Shown here piece after piece: positions 5,836 to 9,016 of a DNA stretch of 9,016 nucleotides. The notes beneath the pieces were generated by a model. It was not told where the DNA came from. It did no database searches and saw only the letters and a list, made by a program, of their open reading frames with translations. Numbering within the stretch: position 1 is the first letter of the stretch; each line of letters opens with the position of its first letter. The stretch is taken from the NCBI GenBank assembly GCA_043803845.1, contig JAZDJT010000034.1, positions 1-9,016 on the forward strand. Direction: 5' to 3'. The stretch comes from JAZDJT01 sp043803845 (GTDB lineage Bacteria; Patescibacteriota; Minisyncoccia; Minisyncoccales; GCA-002788555). Made by a program: the position numbers and the translations under genes.

Positions 5836-6763
5836 CCCCTTAACAAGATTATTAGGAATAAGATATCCAATAATTCAAGGAGGAATGGCAGGGATTTCTG
5901 AGGCCAATCTGGTATCGGCCGTCTCCAATGCTGGAGGACTTGGAACGCTGGGATCGGGTCTTATGTCCGCTCAATGGTTGGAAAAGGAAATAGACAAAGC
6001 TAGGCAGCTAACGAGCAAGCCCTTTGCCGTTAATTTGTTTTTGCAAAACCCTCGCGTCGAGAAGTTGGTGAGATTGATTATTCGGAAGCAGGTGCCGATA
6101 GTTTTTACTGGGGGAGGTAATCCTCTTACCCTGTTTAGCTATTTTCAATCAGCCGGAACAAAAGTGATCCCCGTTGTTCCCTCTTCTCGTCTGGCAAAGA
6201 AAATGGAAGACAATGGTGCCGATGCGGTAGTCGTCGAGGGGCTCGAAGCCGGCGGACACATCGGAGACAACACCACGTTCTGTGTCATTCCGCAGACAAG
6301 AGCATTGGTGAAAAAAATACCAATCATCGCCGCAGGAGGAATCTGGGATGGTAAAACCGTGGCGGCAGCTTTGTTGCTCGGGGCTGACGGAGTTCAGATG
6401 GGTACAAGATTTTTGGCCTCAAAAGAGTGCAAGATTTCAGAGGATTACAAAAAAAAGATTATAGAGGCCGGAGCAGATGACGTAGAGGTTGTCTTGCGTT
6501 GGACTCGCCACCCCATCAGAGTCATAAAAAATCAACTTTCAGAGGAGTGGAAAAAACTAGAGGAGAGAGGTGCTTTCCCCGAAGAAATTAAGGCGCAGAG
6601 GATTGCTGGCTCTTTGGGCGGCAGCGACATTAATAAGATTCCTTTAATGGCTGGTTTCTCGGCGGCCGGAATATCTAATATTGAAACTTGCCAAGAGATG
6701 ATTGATAAAATTATCTCTGACGCCCGAAAAACTCTTTCTAGGGGCGATGAAAGGTTAGATTAG
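5822..6763 (+). CDS. fabK: FabK-type enoyl-[acyl-carrier-protein] reductase (FMN, nitronate monooxygenase-like family)
   Basis: A 313-residue TIM-barrel flavoprotein. It begins with NPLTRLLGIRYPIIQGGMAG and NAGGLGTLGSG, typical of FabK and nitronate monooxygenases. The EAGGHIG segment includes H146, matching the catalytic histidine of Streptococcus pneumoniae FabK (H144). Phosphate-binding segments follow: PIIAAGGIWDG and GADGVQMGTRF. FabK reduces trans-2-enoyl-ACP to acyl-ACP using NAD(P)H and FMN, closing the elongation cycle, and is unrelated to the SDR-type FabI. The family also contains nitronate monooxygenases (2-nitropropane dioxygenase). Placement directly after fabZ, with overlapping reading frames, supports the enoyl reductase role. 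I chose ATG 5822 because an AAGGAG lies upstream and because homologues begin near this residue; TTG 5795 would add nine residues. Confidence 0.85.
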   Translation: MFENNPLTRLLGIRYPIIQGGMAGISEANLVSAVSNAGGLGTLGSGLMSAQWLEKEIDKARQLTSKPFAVNLFLQNPRVEKLVRLIIRKQVPIVFTGGGNPLTLFSYFQSAGTKVIPVVPSSRLAKKMEDNGADAVVVEGLEAGGHIGDNTTFCVIPQTRALVKKIPIIAAGGIWDGKTVAAALLLGADGVQMGTRFLASKECKISEDYKKKIIEAGADDVEVVLRWTRHPIRVIKNQLSEEWKKLEERGAFPEEIKAQRIAGSLGGSDINKIPLMAGFSAAGISNIETCQEMIDKIISDARKTLSRGDERLD

Positions 6764-6773
6764 TAGGAATCTT

Positions 6774-7394
6774 ATGAAAAAGACTTTTTCTATATTCTCA
6801 AGACTATTTTTAGTCCCCGTTTTGAAAAATTTTCTCATAGACAGGGTAGAAGGAGAAGAAAATATCCCCAATTTTGGTAATTTTATCATTGCTTCAAACC
6901 ACCGGAATCCTTTTTTAGACCACTTTTTTATTGGCTATCCCTTTAAGGATAGATTGGAGAGTATGCATTTTATAGGTAAAATGGAGAAATTCTATCATCC
7001 AATCATTTTCGGTCCGCTATACTTTTTTGCCGAGACGATAACCGTAAACAGAAAGAGCAAGGACAGGAGGAAAGTTTTAGAAAAGGCCTTAGATCTTCTT
7101 AGAAAAGGAGATATTATCGTCATCTATCCGGAAGGAGGAAGTAATAAAGATAAAGTTTTGAGAAGGGGGAAGACCGGTGTTGCGGAATTAGCCATAAAGA
7201 CAAGGCTTCCCATTGTTCCTGTTGGTATCTCTGTCAATCCAAGGAATAAAAAGATAATAGTTAGGATAGGGAAACCGCTAAATTACTCACAGGATTTTGT
7301 AAACTCTTTGAGCAATGATAAAGTCTTAAGAGGGTTGACTGATAGAACGATGAAGGCGATATCGCAACTTTGCGATAAAGAATATTCCTATTAA
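6774..7394 (+). CDS. 1-acyl-sn-glycerol-3-phosphate acyltransferase family (PlsC-like), copy 2
   Basis: A 206-residue paralogue of the gene at 4749, alike along the whole length: a similar MKK-hydrophobic start, an EGE(E/N)NIPN block, HFIG, NRK, YPEGG (118-122), GKTG, AELA, (V)GIS, RIGKPL, LRG-TD and a final Y-x-Y. It should use the same acyl transfer chemistry to a glycerophosphate acceptor at the membrane. Motif I differs. It reads NHRNPFLDH, so H43 and D49 are separated by five residues rather than the standard four, because of one extra residue in the loop. YPEGG and the region after it (S-N) are otherwise ordinary. Two such genes in one cluster could serve sn-1 and sn-2 positions or differ in chain or donor preference. 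This is inference. The start is 10 nt after the reductase gene, with a partial GGA upstream. Confidence 0.86.
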   Translation: MKKTFSIFSRLFLVPVLKNFLIDRVEGEENIPNFGNFIIASNHRNPFLDHFFIGYPFKDRLESMHFIGKMEKFYHPIIFGPLYFFAETITVNRKSKDRRKVLEKALDLLRKGDIIVIYPEGGSNKDKVLRRGKTGVAELAIKTRLPIVPVGISVNPRNKKIIVRIGKPLNYSQDFVNSLSNDKVLRGLTDRTMKAISQLCDKEYSY

Positions 7395-7400
7395 AAAATT

Positions 7401-8972
7401 ATGGTGATTAAAAAGATTTTAATTGCAAACAGAGGAGAGATAGCCTTGAGAATCATCCGGGCTTGCAAAGAGATGGGTATCAGAAGCGTTGCGCTCTGCC
7501 CTCAGAAAGGTCAGGAAGAGCATTTTTTGGAGACAAAGTTTGCCGATGAATTTTATTTTTTGCAGGAGGAAGGGATTCTGGGATATCTTGACCAGAGAAA
7601 AATCATCCAGATCGCCAAGGCCGCTAAAGTGGATGCCATCCATCCGGGTTATGGCTTTTTGTCTGAAAACGGTGATTTCGCCGACCTTTGTAAAAGGAAC
7701 GATATCAAATTTATCGGTCCCCGGGGAGAAACATTAAGAAGATTGGGTAACAAGATAGAAGCTAGGAAAATTGCCCAAAAAGTAGGTTGTCCTCTCTTAA
7801 ACGGCACACTGAAGCCGATAGAAAGCGAAATGGATTGTTTGAGGGTCGCTAAAAAGACAGAGACGCCTTTTCTCTTAAAAGCGGCTGACGGAGGCGGCGG
7901 CATAGGCATATCCGTGATTAGAGATAGAGACCAGAAAAAATTATTGGAGACTTTCAATAGATTAAGAAGAGAAGCTAAAGTCGCATTCGGCAGCGATATG
8001 ATTTTTATCGAGAAATTTTTGGAAGGACCTCACCACATAGAATTTCAGATTATCGGCGATGGCAAGGGCAAGGTGGTGCACCTCGGTGAGAGGGAGTGCT
8101 CCGTTCAGCGCCGTTTTCAGAAATTGATTGAAGAGGCGCCCTCTCCTTTTTTGGATAAAGGGCTGAGAAAAAAGATGGGCAAGTTTGCCGTAAAGATAGC
8201 CGAACGTTTAAATTACGAGAATGTCGGGACAGTGGAATTCTTGGTTGACAGAGATAGAGACTTTTATTTTATAGAGGTTAATCCTCGGCTTCAGGTAGAG
8301 CACCCGGTAACGGAGACAGTCACCGGCATAGATATAGTAGAGCAGCAAATAAAAATCGCTCAAGGAGAAAAATTAGATTTAAAGCAGAGAAAGATTAGGA
8401 TGTCCAACTGGGCTATGGAGTTTAGAATCTGTGCCGAAGATGCCGCTGAAAATTTCGGTCCCAGGCCAGGCACAATCACTAACTATCTGGCTCCGGGAGG
8501 CAAAGGAGTGGAGATTCACAGTTTCTGCCGTCCTGGCCAGAAGATTTTCCCGTACTTTGACAGCTTGATAGCAAAGCTGATTATCTCGGGCAAGGATAGA
8601 ACGTCGGTTATCAAAAGAGCCAGGCGGGCCTTTGATGAATTTATAATCGAGGGCGTTCCTACTTTGATACCTCTCTTTAAAGTCATCCTCGGAGAAAAGG
8701 CTTTCATCGACGGGGATCTCTCCACCTGTTTTATTAAAGATAGAAATATTATAGAGAAATTGAGAGTGGAAAGAGCAATTAGCCCGAAGAGAGTTTTTTT
8801 CTCGGAAGACTCCTCGAAAGAAATAGATAAAAAAGATATAGCGATGATAGCCGCCCGTCTCTTTAAAGATTTTCAAGGTAACATTTGTTCGGAGCCAAAG
8901 ATCAACAAATGGAGAGCGACAAACCGTCAAATTTCTCTTGGTAAGGGGGGACCCTTTTCTTTTTCTGAATAA
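7401..8972 (+). CDS. accC: Biotin carboxylase subunit of acetyl-CoA (or acyl-CoA) carboxylase
   Basis: A 523-residue ATP-grasp enzyme that carboxylates biotin on its carrier protein using ATP and bicarbonate, the first half-reaction towards malonyl-CoA. It begins with the N-terminal signature KKILIANRGEIALRIIRAC. The ATP-binding lysine K160 is followed by a glycine-rich loop, GGGGIG at 164-169. Then come the CSVQRR and EEAPSP block, E279, E292 and N294, R296 and E300 in IEVNPRLQVEHP, and R342 in FRICAED, the equivalents of E. coli E276/E288/N290/R292/E296/R338. The catalytic set looks complete. It is about 70 residues longer than E. coli AccC. The tail (about 455-523) contains NKWRATNRQ, resembling the segment that precedes the biotin domain in fused acyl-CoA carboxylase alpha chains. 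The next gene, 3 nt downstream, starts like a biotin carrier protein. Methylmalonyl/propionyl-type or pyruvate carboxylase A subunits are alternatives. Context favours fatty-acid synthesis. Confidence 0.92.
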   Translation: MVIKKILIANRGEIALRIIRACKEMGIRSVALCPQKGQEEHFLETKFADEFYFLQEEGILGYLDQRKIIQIAKAAKVDAIHPGYGFLSENGDFADLCKRNDIKFIGPRGETLRRLGNKIEARKIAQKVGCPLLNGTLKPIESEMDCLRVAKKTETPFLLKAADGGGGIGISVIRDRDQKKLLETFNRLRREAKVAFGSDMIFIEKFLEGPHHIEFQIIGDGKGKVVHLGERECSVQRRFQKLIEEAPSPFLDKGLRKKMGKFAVKIAERLNYENVGTVEFLVDRDRDFYFIEVNPRLQVEHPVTETVTGIDIVEQQIKIAQGEKLDLKQRKIRMSNWAMEFRICAEDAAENFGPRPGTITNYLAPGGKGVEIHSFCRPGQKIFPYFDSLIAKLIISGKDRTSVIKRARRAFDEFIIEGVPTLIPLFKVILGEKAFIDGDLSTCFIKDRNIIEKLRVERAISPKRVFFSEDSSKEIDKKDIAMIAARLFKDFQGNICSEPKINKWRATNRQISLGKGGPFSFSE

Positions 8973-8975
8973 AAC

Positions 8976-9016
8976 ATGAAAACAAGGATTCGTATAAAAG
9001 ATAAATCTTACGATGT
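8976..9016 (+). CDS. Start of a probable biotin carboxyl carrier protein, 3'-truncated
   Basis: The ATG at 8976 lies 3 nt after the accC stop. It opens a frame reading MKTRIRIKDKSYD(V) to the window edge. The alternation of basic and hydrophobic residues, ending in K-x-Y-x-V, is typical of the N-terminus of free-standing biotin/lipoyl-attachment proteins of acyl-CoA carboxylases ('MkkykvtvdGkeYeVev'). Only 13 complete codons are visible, so the biotinylation motif (A/V-M-K-M) cannot be confirmed. The call rests on the short N-terminal match and on adjacency to accC. Confidence 0.55.
   Translation, partial: MKTRIRIKDKSYD

Noticed and set aside
8379..8930. 183-residue minus-strand open frame
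   Set aside because: It is opposite conserved accC coding sequence and shows no recognisable domain or start context.

Overview
The window is one strand-uniform, tightly packed bacterial gene cluster. Every convincing gene is on the + strand. Spacers range from a 14-nt overlap to about 30 nt, and no stretch over 300 bases lacks a gene. The DNA is AT-rich and uses the standard code. Few starts have a clear Shine-Dalgarno sequence. I saw no tRNA, rRNA, CRISPR, insertion sequence or convincing factor-independent terminator. The organism cannot be named from the sequence. Reliance on vitamin-uptake S components (BioY and a DUF6580-type protein), small paralogous acyltransferases, weak ribosome-binding sites and several uncharacterised domains suit an uncultivated, partly auxotrophic bacterial lineage. 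That assignment is inference.

Left part (1-2280): the 3' end of a DUF4430 (transcobalamin-C-terminal-like) protein, then a DUF6580 membrane protein resembling an ECF-transporter S component, then a B12-binding-type radical SAM protein of the DUF4070 group. Read together, these suggest cobalamin capture, uptake and possible use.

Middle (2286-3956): an unusual single polypeptide joining a zinc ribbon and OB fold (DUF35 type, known as a partner of acyl-CoA enzymes) to a DUF362 domain, followed by the biotin transporter subunit BioY.

Right part (3975-9016): a fatty-acid and phospholipid block in the order FabG (ketoacyl-ACP reductase), PlsC-type acyltransferase 1, FabZ (hydroxyacyl-ACP dehydratase), FabK-type flavin enoyl reductase, PlsC-type acyltransferase 2, biotin carboxylase AccC, and the first codons of a probable biotin carboxyl carrier protein. 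Three of the four elongation-cycle activities are present. The condensing enzyme (FabF/FabH), FabD, acyl carrier protein and carboxyltransferase are not, and probably lie downstream or elsewhere.

Working model: BioY brings in biotin for the acetyl-CoA (or acyl-CoA) carboxylase encoded at the right end. Malonyl units feed FabG-FabZ-FabK, and the two acyltransferases place acyl chains on glycerol phosphate. The radical SAM protein and the DUF35-DUF362 fusion are the unexplained members. Their position makes a role in lipid or acyl modification a reasonable but untested idea.
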